A stretch of DNA of 64,000 nucleotides, taken from NCBI RefSeq assembly GCF_028736235.1, contig NZ_CP117884.1, forward strand, positions 1-64,000, read 5' to 3'. Positions within the stretch are counted from its first letter, which is position 1. The number at the start of each line of letters is the position of its first letter. The DNA is from Lacticaseibacillus pabuli (GTDB taxonomy: Bacteria > Bacillota > Bacilli > Lactobacillales > Lactobacillaceae). This document shows, in pieces, positions 35,075-43,110 of the stretch. Position numbers and translations under genes: made by a program. The notes under the pieces were generated by a model. The model did not search any database. It was given only the letters and a program-made list of their open reading frames with translations, and was not told the DNA's origin.

Positions 35075-35091
35075 CCCCCAACCACCCAGAA
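35075..35091. other. attR core
   Basis: CCCCCAACCACCCAGAA, identical to the end of tRNA-Lys copy 1; followed by bases resembling those next to attL. Confidence 0.8.
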
Positions 35092-35097
35092 CAGTGG

Positions 35098-35127
35098 CGG
35101 TACTTCTTCGGAAGTACCGCTTTTTGT
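35098..35127 (+). terminator. Original chromosomal terminator of tRNA-Lys copy 1
   Basis: Perfect 10-bp stem GCGGTACTTC/GAAGTACCGC followed by TTTTTG. Before insertion it would have lain about 20 bp behind the tRNA. Confidence 0.85.
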
Positions 35128-35510
35128 TTGTCTCCATTATCGCATGATTCGCCGCTGGTGCTAAGCAATTTTGCAAACAAAAATCGGGCACGTGCGGCGG
35201 AACACGCGCCCGAATCTCGGCGAACCTGACCGTCCAGGGGGGAACGGCCCAAATGTTGATGCTGCGTCATGAGCACAGCTAGGGAGTATGGGGCGCAAAG
35301 CTTTGCCCCAAGGTTATGATACGGGGGATGATTCACAGAACCCAAACCGACGAACGGGAAATCCCAGTGTTGTGGGTTTTCATGTGGCAACACGCGCGAC
35401 GCCTGAACAATTCCGTGCAAATTTATCGCGTAAAAATCGCATTTTTTGTTGCGTCGCGTGTGCCGGCATGCTATTCTTATATAGTTGTCGCGAGGCAATG
35501 AACAGAATAT
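35128..35510 (-). other. 383-bp structured non-coding stretch between attR and tRNA-Lys copy 2
   Basis: No convincing gene. It holds a minus-strand intrinsic terminator (arms 35203-35212 and 35185-35194, T run at 35179-35183), a near-palindrome around AAAGCTTT (35289-35310), and a GC-rich long-range stem (35390-35402 with 35451-35461). A terminator with no gene before it suggests a small RNA on the minus strand; its identity is unknown. Confidence 0.45.
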
Positions 35511-35583
35511 GGGTGGTTAGCTCAGCTGGCAGAGCAACGGACTCTTAATCCGTGGGTCTGGGGTTCGATCCCCCAACCACCCA
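35511..35583 (+). tRNA. tRNA-Lys (CTT), copy 2
   Basis: Identical over all 73 bases to the tRNA at 21707-21779, including anticodon CTT. The downstream sequence differs (CATCAC), so this is a separate gene and not the attachment site. A terminator follows. Confidence 0.96.
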
Positions 35584-35588
35584 TCACT

Positions 35589-35627
35589 AAAACACCGTCG
35601 AGAATTATTCTCGATGGTGTTTTTTCG
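35589..35627. terminator. Terminator after tRNA-Lys copy 2
   Basis: AAAACACCGTCGAGAA pairs with TTCTCGATGGTGTTTT (one G-T), followed by more T; also serves hicB from the other side. Confidence 0.85.
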
Positions 35628-35634
35628 TTTGTCC

Positions 35635-36093
35635 TTAACCCTCTCGCAATTCCGCCTCGAGTGCTTGGGTAGCGAGCCGTGACACGTTAATGTCGTGTTT
35701 CTTGGCAAAGTCATTCAAATATTTAGGCACCGTGATGGTTCGACGAACTGTTTTCGTTTCGCGCTCGCGTGCCTTTTCGAAAAGCCATCTGCCCATATCC
35801 ACGCTAATCATGACAATCTGCTCATTATCGTGTAATTGCCAGTCGCTTGGATCTTGGGGGTCCGGATAATTTGCCGCCCCGTCCAGCATGGTGGCGATGG
35901 CATCTATCGTCCAATGCACTGCTTCAGTAAAGGTGTCACCCTCAGTGTGCATTCCTGGAATATTGGGTGAGTAAACGGCGTAACCTCCTGTCGCTTCTTT
36001 CACGAAAATCGTTGGGTATATCATCATAGCCTGTGGTTTCATTATTGTCTCACGTGCTGGGGGTACGTTGTTAATCGCGTTTTTGAATATCAT
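35635..36093 (-). CDS. hicB: HicB-family antitoxin
   Basis: 152 aa. The N-terminal partial RNase-H-like HicB domain (YPTIFVKEATGGYAVYSPNI, GDTFTEAVHWTIDAI) is followed by a C-terminal ribbon-helix-helix DNA-binding segment (RRTITVPKYLNDFAKKH). It binds HicA and represses the operon. ATG 36093 follows GAGG and overlaps hicA by 23 bp, showing coupling; an internal Met (MKPQAMMIY) is a weaker start. Confidence 0.88.
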   Translation of the reverse strand: MIFKNAINNVPPARETIMKPQAMMIYPTIFVKEATGGYAVYSPNIPGMHTEGDTFTEAVHWTIDAIATMLDGAANYPDPQDPSDWQLHDNEQIVMISVDMGRWLFEKARERETKTVRRTITVPKYLNDFAKKHDINVSRLATQALEAELREG

Positions 36094-36268
36094 GTAAAAT
36101 ACCTCGTTGAGTGCTTGACTTTAGCTCCTTGCCCTTATGAAATGGAATTTCCGTCGTTCGGCCGTCTGGGTGTTCATAGCGGCGATGGCTACCGCGACCA
36201 GCATTAGGGACTAGGTGAAAACCAGCTTTTAACACTATTTTTTCAAGCTGACTCGGTTTCAGCGGCAC
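36071..36268 (-). CDS. hicA: HicA-family mRNA interferase toxin
   Basis: 65 aa double-stranded-RNA-binding-fold toxin that cleaves mRNA. GSHRRYEHPDGR holds the catalytic His; IPFHKGKELKSSTQRGIL is the conserved tail. GTG start after AAGGAGG. Toxin-before-antitoxin order is the HicAB norm. Confidence 0.9.
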   Translation of the reverse strand: MPLKPSQLEKIVLKAGFHLVPNAGRGSHRRYEHPDGRTTEIPFHKGKELKSSTQRGILHDIQKRD

Positions 36269-36291
36269 GTGATGTCCTCCTTATACGTGTA

Positions 36292-36319
36292 ATTATATGG
36301 ATAGTTCGTACAAAAGCAA
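36292..36319 (-). promoter_or_regulatory. Promoter of hicAB
   Basis: Minus strand TTGCTT, 16-bp spacer, TATAAT (36292-36297). The rest of the gap to 36590 holds no gene I can support; TACTTAAGTA at about 36372 is a small palindrome. Confidence 0.6.
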
Positions 36320-36590
36320 GAGACAAAATGGTTCTTAATTTGTTCCCGTATTTGTCGAGTAATGACTGCTTACTTAAGTAAATTACGCCAGTTAATGATG
36401 AGATGACTGGGTGATTCGTTACACTTGCGAAATTCGCCTGCCAAACGACATTATTTCCAAAATGATGATATTTTATCAATTAGGTATTCACTAAAAATCT
36501 AGCCGAATCATTCTGATAAGAGCATTAAACAGTGCACTAACCGCCACTTTGGTGTAGCATGATTGTTAAATAGGGTCAGGAGGAATTGTT

Positions 36591-36962
36591 ATGTTTATAT
36601 TGAAAGATATCTTCGTCATTATTGTCGCCGTTGAAGCACTGGGCATCATGCTCTTTGAGATGTTCGGTAGCCAGACGCCAGCTGCAGCTAAGGCGTTTGC
36701 GATGCCAACAGATTTCATTCAGCGCCCAGAAGCCAAGGTCGCGCTGGGTAACCAGGGCCTTTACAACGGCTTCCTGGGGGTCGGCATCTTCTTTGCACGC
36801 TATTACCTGACTGGCAACGCCTCGTTTGCGACGCTACTGCTTTTCACGGGGTTCATCGTTGTCGCTGCCATTTACGGCGGGTTAACGGCTAACAAGACCA
36901 TCATCTTGGGTCAGGGCTTACCCGCTGCGATTGCGTTTGTGCTCTTGCTATTGGCACACTAA
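36591..36962 (+). CDS. DUF1304 membrane protein
   Basis: 123 aa with four hydrophobic helices. The family pattern VALGNQGLYNGFLG is present (about 50-63). DUF1304 proteins are small inner-membrane proteins of unknown role, widespread in Lactobacillales. ATG after AGGAGG. Stands before the HAD hydrolase with 119 bp between. Confidence 0.85.
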   Translation: MFILKDIFVIIVAVEALGIMLFEMFGSQTPAAAKAFAMPTDFIQRPEAKVALGNQGLYNGFLGVGIFFARYYLTGNASFATLLLFTGFIVVAAIYGGLTANKTIILGQGLPAAIAFVLLLLAH

Positions 36963-37081
36963 TTCCGCTTGTCTTCGCGTCATTTCCTCTATATATTAGG
37001 TGCTGGACCGTGTTCTCGAAAATTGCGAGACGCGGCTGGCGCCTATTTTTGTGAGCCGCTAATCATTCGGAGGGATAGCCA

Positions 37082-37720
37082 ATGTTTAACAACGTCATCT
37101 TTGATATGGATGGGGTCCTCATTAACAGCGAACCTGAGTACCTGCGCCGGCAACTTGCCGCTGCGCGCGAGGTGGGGGCCACGCCGTTGTCGACGAACTT
37201 ACAAGATTACGTGGGTCGCGCCTCTGCGGTGACGTGGCAAACGGCTGTTCCTGAAAATGAGGCTTTGCGTCAGCAGGCCATCGACCGGTTCACAGCTGAA
37301 CTTCTCAGTGACCCCATCGATTATGCGCGTATCATCACGCCGGGAGTTGCAGACCTGATCAAATACCTGCACGCCGCCGGGTATGGCCTCGGCCTGGCTT
37401 CCGCCGCGAGCTGGGACGGGGTCACAACGATGCTGCAGGAAACTGGCCTCCAGCCGTATTTTACGAGCGTGGTGAGCGGAGAGACGCTTAGTGCCAACAA
37501 GCCGGACCCGCAAGTCTATTTACAAAACTTGGCCAAACTGCAGGCTGATCCTGCCCGCAGCTTAGCAATTGAGGACAGCCCGACTGGTATCACGGCTGCT
37601 CACGCCGCGGGAATGACTGCGTGGGCGCTGGCACCAAATGACTATACGATTGACCAAACACAGGCTGACCGCGTGGCGACGTCCATGTTGCAAATTCAAG
37701 ACTGGTTGCAGCAGGCGTAA
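37082..37720 (+). CDS. HAD-superfamily phosphatase/phosphomutase (beta-PGM-like)
   Basis: 212 aa. Motif I DMDGVLINSE (nucleophile Asp and acid Asp), motif II in GLASAAS, motif III Lys in SANKPDPQVY, motif IV in AIEDSPTGI. The cap domain is helical, as in beta-phosphoglucomutase and small sugar phosphatases. Substrate unknown. GGAGGGATAGCC precedes the ATG; strong bidirectional terminator follows. Confidence 0.85.
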   Translation: MFNNVIFDMDGVLINSEPEYLRRQLAAAREVGATPLSTNLQDYVGRASAVTWQTAVPENEALRQQAIDRFTAELLSDPIDYARIITPGVADLIKYLHAAGYGLGLASAASWDGVTTMLQETGLQPYFTSVVSGETLSANKPDPQVYLQNLAKLQADPARSLAIEDSPTGITAAHAAGMTAWALAPNDYTIDQTQADRVATSMLQIQDWLQQA

Positions 37721-37745
37721 TCGTCGCGCTACTAGCAATCAAAAT

Positions 37746-37793
37746 AAGGTCGTCGTCGCTACCGAAATTACTCGGTAGTGACGACGACCTTTT
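37746..37793. terminator. Bidirectional terminator
   Basis: Long stem AAGGTCGTCGTCGCTACCGA with CTCGGTAGTGACGACGACCT (one bulge), T-rich on both strands, between converging genes. Confidence 0.92.
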
Positions 37794-37808
37794 GCTTGAT
37801 TCGCTTCA

Positions 37809-38252
37809 TTAGTCTGTTGTTGTTTCACGTGGAACTTTGGTAGTCACCGCATCATTGTCGGTCAGCTTAATCTGTACGTTGTAGTCAGGATCATTGGCAA
37901 TGACCCCCATATCAAAGTACGTGCTGCCGTCTTCGCCGTCCCACACGCGCTTAATCGCAGTGCGGGCGAGCATCTTAAAGCGGTTGACATCATGGCGGTG
38001 GTTCTTCAGCATCTCCGTCGCCTTTGCTAGCGTGTACCCTTCACTCAGTAAGTGGCGAATTTGCAGAATGGCCATGATATTTGGCAGATCAAATCGTTTG
38101 TTACGCGTCTCGTCGCGAGTAAAGGACTGAATGAGCCCCTTTTTCTCCCAATAACGAATCTGCGTCAGGGTGGCGCCAGTAACCCGGCTGGTTTCCCCAA
38201 TGCCCACGGACAAATCTAGTTGTTTAAAGATGTGTGTTAGATCTTGTTCCAA
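37809..38252 (-). CDS. MerR-family regulator
   Basis: 147 aa from a TTG at 38252, which follows GGGGGG. N-terminal winged helix SVGIGETSRVTGATLTQIRYW with the wing KKGLIQSF; then a helical dimerisation segment. No Cys metal-binding pattern, so the effector is probably an organic compound. Divergent from the MFS exporter gene, its likely target. Confidence 0.82.
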   Translation of the reverse strand: MEQDLTHIFKQLDLSVGIGETSRVTGATLTQIRYWEKKGLIQSFTRDETRNKRFDLPNIMAILQIRHLLSEGYTLAKATEMLKNHRHDVNRFKMLARTAIKRVWDGEDGSTYFDMGVIANDPDYNVQIKLTDNDAVTTKVPRETTTD

Positions 38253-38288
38253 TGCAATATTACCCCCCGTGTCTCGTGACCGTGAAAA

Positions 38289-38347
38289 TGACACGCTGTC
38301 ACTTTTTCTGAAAATCCCTTGACATAGCAATAGGATAGTTGTAACAT
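38289..38347 (+). promoter_or_regulatory. Promoter and operators of the MFS gene
   Basis: TTGACA at 38319-38324, 17-bp spacer, TAACAT at 38342-38347. A TGACA-N3-TGTCA dyad (38289-38301) is upstream, and ATCACA...TGTGAT (38362-38389) lies in the leader. Confidence 0.55.
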
Positions 38348-38409
38348 TTCGTTTTGTCAATATCACATTATGTAATAAAGATGGTGTGATTCAGAAAGGG
38401 GCGTCGAAC

Positions 38410-39885
38410 GTGCAAAATATACGTGATAATCAAGGTCGGCACATTAATGTTTGGCTACTCGTGATTACCCTTGTAACTGGGGTCTTTATCACCGTGCTTA
38501 ACCAAACCATTCTGTCAACGGCTTTCCCAACGTTGATGAATACATTTAACATTGATACGGGGACTGTCCAGTGGCTAACAACAGGGTTTATGTTGGTTAA
38601 CGGGATTATGATTCCTGTCTCGGCCTACTTGGCGGCAAAGGTACCAACGCGCTGGTTATACATCGGTGCGATGGCAATCTTCGGCGTCGGGACCACAGTG
38701 GCCTTTATCGCCGGCAACTTCGGCACCCTACTCGCAGGTCGTCTCATTCAGGCGGTCGGTGTTGGGATTACCATGCCATTGCTACAAAACATCATGCTGA
38801 GTATCTTCCCACCAGATAAACGTGGGGCTGCCATGGGGATTGCGGGTCTGGCAATCGGGCTTGCACCCGCAATTGGCCCAACGCTCTCTGGGTGGGTCAT
38901 CGATAACTTCGGCTGGCGGACACTGTTTGGCATGCTCTTACCGGTTATCGTAATTGTGCTCATCATGTCATTCTTCTTCATGCGTGATGTCCTGCCAAAC
39001 AACAATCCAAAACTCGACTTTCTTTCATTAGTTGAATCATCAGCTGGGTTTGGTTTACTACTGTATGGCTTCTCAATGGTTTCCTCAGACGGCTGGTTGG
39101 CCTTTACGGTCCTTGGTTCCATTGCCGCTGGGGTGATCATCATTGGTCTATTCGTCTACCGCCAGTTGCACATGGAGAACCCATTCCTGGAGCTGCGGGT
39201 GTTCAGTAGTAAGATCTTCACCCTCTCAACCGTCCTGGGTTCCATTGCGAACATGGCCATGGTTGGGGTCGAAATGATCCTGCCACTCTACCTGCAGATT
39301 ATTCATGGTAAGACGGCGCTCGAATCTGGCCTGACACTGTTACCTGGTGCCCTGATGATGGGTGTCATGAGCCCTGTGACTGGGGTCATCTTTGACCGGA
39401 TTGGTGCCAAACGCTTGGCACAGCTGGGACTCTTTATGCTGACAGTAGCGACGATTCCATTTGCCTTCGTTACCGCGACGACGCCATCCATTTTCATCAC
39501 GATCATTTACGCGGTGCGGATGTTTGGGATCTCCATGGTGATGATGCCACTGACGACAAATGGGATGAACGCACTCTCTGGCAGCTTGATTCGCCACGGG
39601 ACGGCGGTTAACAACACGATTCGCCAGGTTGCGTCCTCGATGACAACCGCGATTCTGGTTTCCATTCTGACCAACGTGACGAATGGTGCGGCGCCTGCAA
39701 AGCACCTGCTGAAGGCGAGCCCACTGGCATACAAGCACGCATTCTTTAACGCCACTCTGTCCGGCTACCACGCCGCATTCTGGTGCGCGATTGCGTTCAG
39801 TACGATTGGTTGGGTGCTCACTTACTTCCTGAACAGTAAGATTGTGGAAAGTAAGGATGTTAAAACTGAGGAGGTGGCTAAATAA
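38410..39885 (+). CDS. MFS drug exporter, DHA2 (EmrB/QacA) family
   Basis: 491 aa from GTG 38410 after AAAGGGG; fourteen predicted membrane helices. Motif C-like GIAGLAIGLAPAIGPTLSGW marks a drug:H+ antiporter; motif A-like segment follows helix 2 (LAAKVPTRWLY). The DUF4811 gene overlaps its stop (TAATGA), a pairing I know from lactobacilli. Under the divergent MerR regulator. Confidence 0.9.
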   Translation: MQNIRDNQGRHINVWLLVITLVTGVFITVLNQTILSTAFPTLMNTFNIDTGTVQWLTTGFMLVNGIMIPVSAYLAAKVPTRWLYIGAMAIFGVGTTVAFIAGNFGTLLAGRLIQAVGVGITMPLLQNIMLSIFPPDKRGAAMGIAGLAIGLAPAIGPTLSGWVIDNFGWRTLFGMLLPVIVIVLIMSFFFMRDVLPNNNPKLDFLSLVESSAGFGLLLYGFSMVSSDGWLAFTVLGSIAAGVIIIGLFVYRQLHMENPFLELRVFSSKIFTLSTVLGSIANMAMVGVEMILPLYLQIIHGKTALESGLTLLPGALMMGVMSPVTGVIFDRIGAKRLAQLGLFMLTVATIPFAFVTATTPSIFITIIYAVRMFGISMVMMPLTTNGMNALSGSLIRHGTAVNNTIRQVASSMTTAILVSILTNVTNGAAPAKHLLKASPLAYKHAFFNATLSGYHAAFWCAIAFSTIGWVLTYFLNSKIVESKDVKTEEVAK

Positions 39886-40619
39886 TGATCGTTGCAGCCA
39901 TTATCATTACCACACTCGCGTTGTATGGCGCCTTTATCCTCATGTATAAGGATTCTTGGACCCGGCGCATTCTGATTGCGGTTACGGGGGTGCTGTTCCT
40001 CGGTTCCTTATTCCTGGTTTATGCCAATGATCATAACCACTACGGCATGAAGAAGGTCACCACGACAGAGACGTCGACGATATATTCTGCATCCCCAAGC
40101 AAGCAGCTCCCACTGCTTTTGCGGCAGGATGTTGGGACGAACGGCGACTACCAGGTTTACATTTACAAGACTGATCCGCAAAAGAAGGCCACGCATACCA
40201 AGGCCGACTATGATATTCACAACACGGTTCAGAAAGTCAGTGGCAGCGATGCAACACTAACCGAAAAGAAGACCGTTTGGCGCTACAAGAGCAATTTCTG
40301 GAAGACGCTCTACATGAACCAAAACCAGAATCAGCTCATTCATCAGCGCAACACGATTAAAGTGCCAGCAAACTGGACGCTCCTGACCCCTAACCAGGCA
40401 AAGGCGCTGGGTAAGCGGGCGAAGGCCATGCAACACCCGTCCGCAGCGCAAAAGGCGAAGATGGGTGCTGTGATTCAGCAGGCGGTCATGGCCGCTAAGA
40501 TGCAGAATCCGGCGATGACACCGGCTCAGCAGAAGCAGGTCGTGGCTCAGACGACTGCTAAACTGCAGGCCCAGGCCGTGCAAAAGCTGATTGCGGACGT
40601 GAAAGCGACTGTGAAGTAG
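39885..40619 (+). CDS. DUF4811 protein, partner of the MFS exporter
   Basis: 244 aa. Two N-terminal membrane helices, then an extracellular region, and a Gln/Ala/Lys-rich helical tail (QAVMAAKMQNPAMTPAQQKQ). ATG overlaps the exporter stop, so translation is coupled and a complex is plausible. Function unknown. Confidence 0.85.
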   Translation: MIVAAIIITTLALYGAFILMYKDSWTRRILIAVTGVLFLGSLFLVYANDHNHYGMKKVTTTETSTIYSASPSKQLPLLLRQDVGTNGDYQVYIYKTDPQKKATHTKADYDIHNTVQKVSGSDATLTEKKTVWRYKSNFWKTLYMNQNQNQLIHQRNTIKVPANWTLLTPNQAKALGKRAKAMQHPSAAQKAKMGAVIQQAVMAAKMQNPAMTPAQQKQVVAQTTAKLQAQAVQKLIADVKATVK

Positions 40620-40643
40620 CACGATATACAAATGAACTTCGAC

Positions 40644-40683
40644 ACAAATACGGCAGCTCCCGATGGGGGACTGCCGTATTTGT
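40644..40683. terminator. Bidirectional terminator
   Basis: 13-bp perfect stem ACAAATACGGCAG/CTGCCGTATTTGT. Confidence 0.85.
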
Positions 40684-40699
40684 ATGCCTTCTTTTTGAA

Positions 40700-41404
40700 T
40701 TAATTGCTAGCTTTGGGTAGGAAAGGCTTTAATACCGCTGCCAAACTCTCCAGGTTACGGGTTTGAATGTAGACCGTCCCGGTGCCGTGGAACTTGTTGA
40801 CGAGGCCTTCACCTGTTTTGAAGCCAAAGGTGCCGCTAGCGGCTGCAATGTCGTAGTCGAGGGCCTCGTCCCAGGCGACGACGTGGGCGTTATCGACAAC
40901 ATAATCGTCCCCGGCATTTAGATCAACGGGGATGATGTCACCATAACCACTGACGAGCACGGTGCCACTGCCGCTCGTCTCCATGACGAACAGACCCCCA
41001 GTACCGCCAAAGATGGCCCGGGACACTTTTTGGCGAACCATGTTGTAGCTCACGTCGTCATCCGCAGCAAGGAATGCGCCAGTATTGAGACGGAGCTCGT
41101 TGCCCGGTGAGGTGACGAGGGCCTTGATGACACCTGGGTTAGCGGGTGCGATGCCGATCTCGCTATCATCGGCGGTACCCGTTGCCTTGGTGATGAAGAA
41201 GGACTCGCCGGAGGTCATCTTGCGGCCCAGCGCACTCATCATGCCGCCAACACCGCTCTTGCCATTGCTGTTCATGTGCCCCTCTAGCGCGACCTTACCG
41301 TTGTGGTAGAGCATCGCGCCATTCTCGATTTGAATGGATTCGCCATTGTCGAGGTTGATCTTGGCAATGGGGAAGGTTGTGGAACTGCTGATTTCATAGT
41401 GCAT
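40700..41404 (-). CDS. AIM24/TIGR00266 family protein
   Basis: 234 aa, beta-rich tryptophan-RNA-binding-attenuator-like fold. Conserved glycine-rich and VLVSGYGDIIPVDL, VDNAHVVAWDEALDYD, HGTGTVYIQTRN segments are family hallmarks. Cytosolic; molecular role unknown. ATG after GGAGGCGAT. Confidence 0.88.
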   Translation of the reverse strand: MHYEISSSTTFPIAKINLDNGESIQIENGAMLYHNGKVALEGHMNSNGKSGVGGMMSALGRKMTSGESFFITKATGTADDSEIGIAPANPGVIKALVTSPGNELRLNTGAFLAADDDVSYNMVRQKVSRAIFGGTGGLFVMETSGSGTVLVSGYGDIIPVDLNAGDDYVVDNAHVVAWDEALDYDIAAASGTFGFKTGEGLVNKFHGTGTVYIQTRNLESLAAVLKPFLPKASN

Positions 41405-41540
41405 GTAATCGCCTCCAAAGTATTAATTGCTTGCAGTATAGCACGTTTAGCGGATGTTATGGTTAAACCCGTTACTGTATATTTGAGAAGGAGACGATAT
41501 CACAATCATTGATTAGTAAACTAACTTAAAAATAGTTAAC

Positions 41541-41568
41541 AAAAGGCCCGTCACCATAATGACGGGCT
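41541..41568 (-). terminator. Terminator after the deacetylase
   Basis: Minus strand GAGCCCGTCA-N6-TGACGGGC then CTTTTG. Confidence 0.8.
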
Positions 41569-41580
41569 CAATCCATGACT

Positions 41581-42915
41581 TTATTTTGCGTTGTTAACTA
41601 GGCGCTCATCCCCGCGCCCAAAGTACTGGTGGCCGGGCAATAAGCGCTGCCCCAGTAGCTGGCTGACGGTCACGAAGCGATAACCGCGTGCCTTGAGCAT
41701 TTTAATGACTTGCGGCAATGCCTGGACGGAAGCGGGCTGCGTGTCGTGCATCAGGATGATACTGCCATCGTATGTCGTTGTGCTAATGCGTGCCAGAACG
41801 GCCTTGGCATTCTTCGATTTCCAGTCCTGAGAATCAACCGACCACTGGATGGCAGGCAAATCCTCTTCGGTGGCGACCGGTTTGGAGATGGCGCCATATG
41901 GTGGCCGCAACATTACGGGTAGTTTGCCAAAGACCTTGTAATAGGTGTTGGTCATCTTGCCGTAGATTTCATCGCGGGCGGCGGCCGGTGTCAGACCTGG
42001 CAGGTACTTGTGATCGAAAGTGTGAATGCCGATTTCATGACCGGCGGATTCGACCTGGCGCGCAACGTCAGGATACGTGGTCAGGCCTGTCCCCACCATA
42101 AAGAAGGTGGCCTTGGCGTGCGCCGCAGCTAAGGTTTTCAGAATGGACGGTGTGGTCTTGACGTTTGGGCCGTCATCAAAGGTGAGTGCCACCACTTTGC
42201 CAGGCATTTGTTTTGACTTGCCGCCGCGCAGATACATATCAATGTGACTGAGCGGTATCGTGGCCAAAGTATGCCCGCCCAACGTCGTAATCGTCAGACT
42301 ATCGCGTGTGAGGCGGAAATTCCGGGCAGCCATGCTGGCGAGTAATGGCTTGGCTAGTAGCGTTTGAATGGCGTCCGCACTCAAATCGTGCCGTCCCGCG
42401 AGTTCTTCTTTGGCCGCGTAATCGATGGCACGGCGGCAATAGTCGTTAGGGACGATGTCGGCCAGCGTTGCCGGCTGACCTGTCTTCGCGTTCAGCATGA
42501 CCCCGTTATCATCCGTATCGTCGTGTTCGAAGAGATGACGGGCGGTTGCGTGGTAACTCGTGTAATTTGCCCGTTCTGCGGTCAAACCAAGTGTCCCCGG
42601 TTCTCGCGTGACCGTCGCAATGACGGCACGAGCTCGCCCGGTTTCAGGTAGCTCGGCTTTGGCACTCCGCCTAACAGTGGCACTCGGCGTGTGGACTGAT
42701 TTTGGTAGTAAGTACAAAATTGTTGCGCCATGCACGTGGGTCAGCACCACATCGCCGTGGTGTGTGCGCTTTGCTTTGTTTAATACGGCTTGCAGTTGCT
42801 TTTGCGCAGCTGCTGCTTGCTGTTTGCTATGCAGGAACCACCCGCCGCAAACCAAGACAATGAGGAGGATTACCGTTAAGATAACCCATACGTAGTTATT
42901 ATTTCTTTTATGCAC
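41581..42915 (-). CDS. Polysaccharide deacetylase (NodB domain), membrane-anchored
   Basis: 444 aa. One N-terminal membrane anchor, a central extracellular domain (about 60-200), then a NodB carbohydrate-esterase-4 domain. Motifs: TFDDGP, metal His pair HTFDH, RPPYG, WSVDSQDW and LMHDTQ, all intact. Such enzymes N- or O-deacetylate peptidoglycan and give lysozyme resistance; exact substrate inferred. Confidence 0.9.
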   Translation of the reverse strand: MHKRNNNYVWVILTVILLIVLVCGGWFLHSKQQAAAAQKQLQAVLNKAKRTHHGDVVLTHVHGATILYLLPKSVHTPSATVRRSAKAELPETGRARAVIATVTREPGTLGLTAERANYTSYHATARHLFEHDDTDDNGVMLNAKTGQPATLADIVPNDYCRRAIDYAAKEELAGRHDLSADAIQTLLAKPLLASMAARNFRLTRDSLTITTLGGHTLATIPLSHIDMYLRGGKSKQMPGKVVALTFDDGPNVKTTPSILKTLAAAHAKATFFMVGTGLTTYPDVARQVESAGHEIGIHTFDHKYLPGLTPAAARDEIYGKMTNTYYKVFGKLPVMLRPPYGAISKPVATEEDLPAIQWSVDSQDWKSKNAKAVLARISTTTYDGSIILMHDTQPASVQALPQVIKMLKARGYRFVTVSQLLGQRLLPGHQYFGRGDERLVNNAK

Positions 42916-43066
42916 GTCTTAAATCTCCCATTTTAAGCTGGCAGATGTGAACCCACCAGCCTTACCCAACTTCGGCTTCCATTATACAGGAGCGACACGA
43001 TTGTTTAAATAACGAGTACTGTATATTTTTAGATTGTTAGACAAAAATAATTATTATCTGTCCGTC

Positions 43067-43096
43067 AAAAAAGCCGCCAACCCGAGGGCTGACGGC
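43067..43096 (-). terminator. Terminator after the permease
   Basis: Minus strand GCCGTCA...TTGGCGGC stem followed by TTTTTT. Confidence 0.75.
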
Positions 43097-43110
43097 ATGT
43101 GACAGGTTTG

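Larger units (their letters stand above)
21766..35091. mobile_element. 13.3-kb integrated phage satellite (capsid-forming PICI-like)
   Basis: Bounded by a 17-bp direct repeat CCCCCAACCACCCAGAA (21766-21782 and 35075-35091), the left copy being the tRNA-Lys 3' end. Contents from right to left: integrase and repressor (plus strand); AlpA-like regulator, small proteins, primase, VapE helicase, iteron origin, head-closure protein, HNH nuclease, small and large terminase, portal, protease-capsid fusion and head-tail connector (minus strand). Tail, holin, endolysin and late regulators are missing, which fits a satellite that makes its own heads and borrows tails. A decayed prophage is the alternative. 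The large terminase has a stop codon. Confidence 0.8.

Noticed and set aside
35128..35510. SRP RNA, tmRNA or minus-strand protein gene
   Set aside because: No GGAAGG tetraloop region of SRP, no tmRNA tag frame; the open frame on the minus strand overlaps the tRNA and lacks a ribosome binding site.
35511..35583. Second tRNA-Lys as the right attachment site
   Set aside because: A 17-bp copy at 35075-35091 lies next to integrase and arm sites and matches three bases beyond the tRNA; the sequence after copy 2 does not.
36243..36479. 78-codon minus-strand frame upstream of hicA
   Set aside because: It overlaps the hicA start and promoter in another frame and shows no ribosome binding site.
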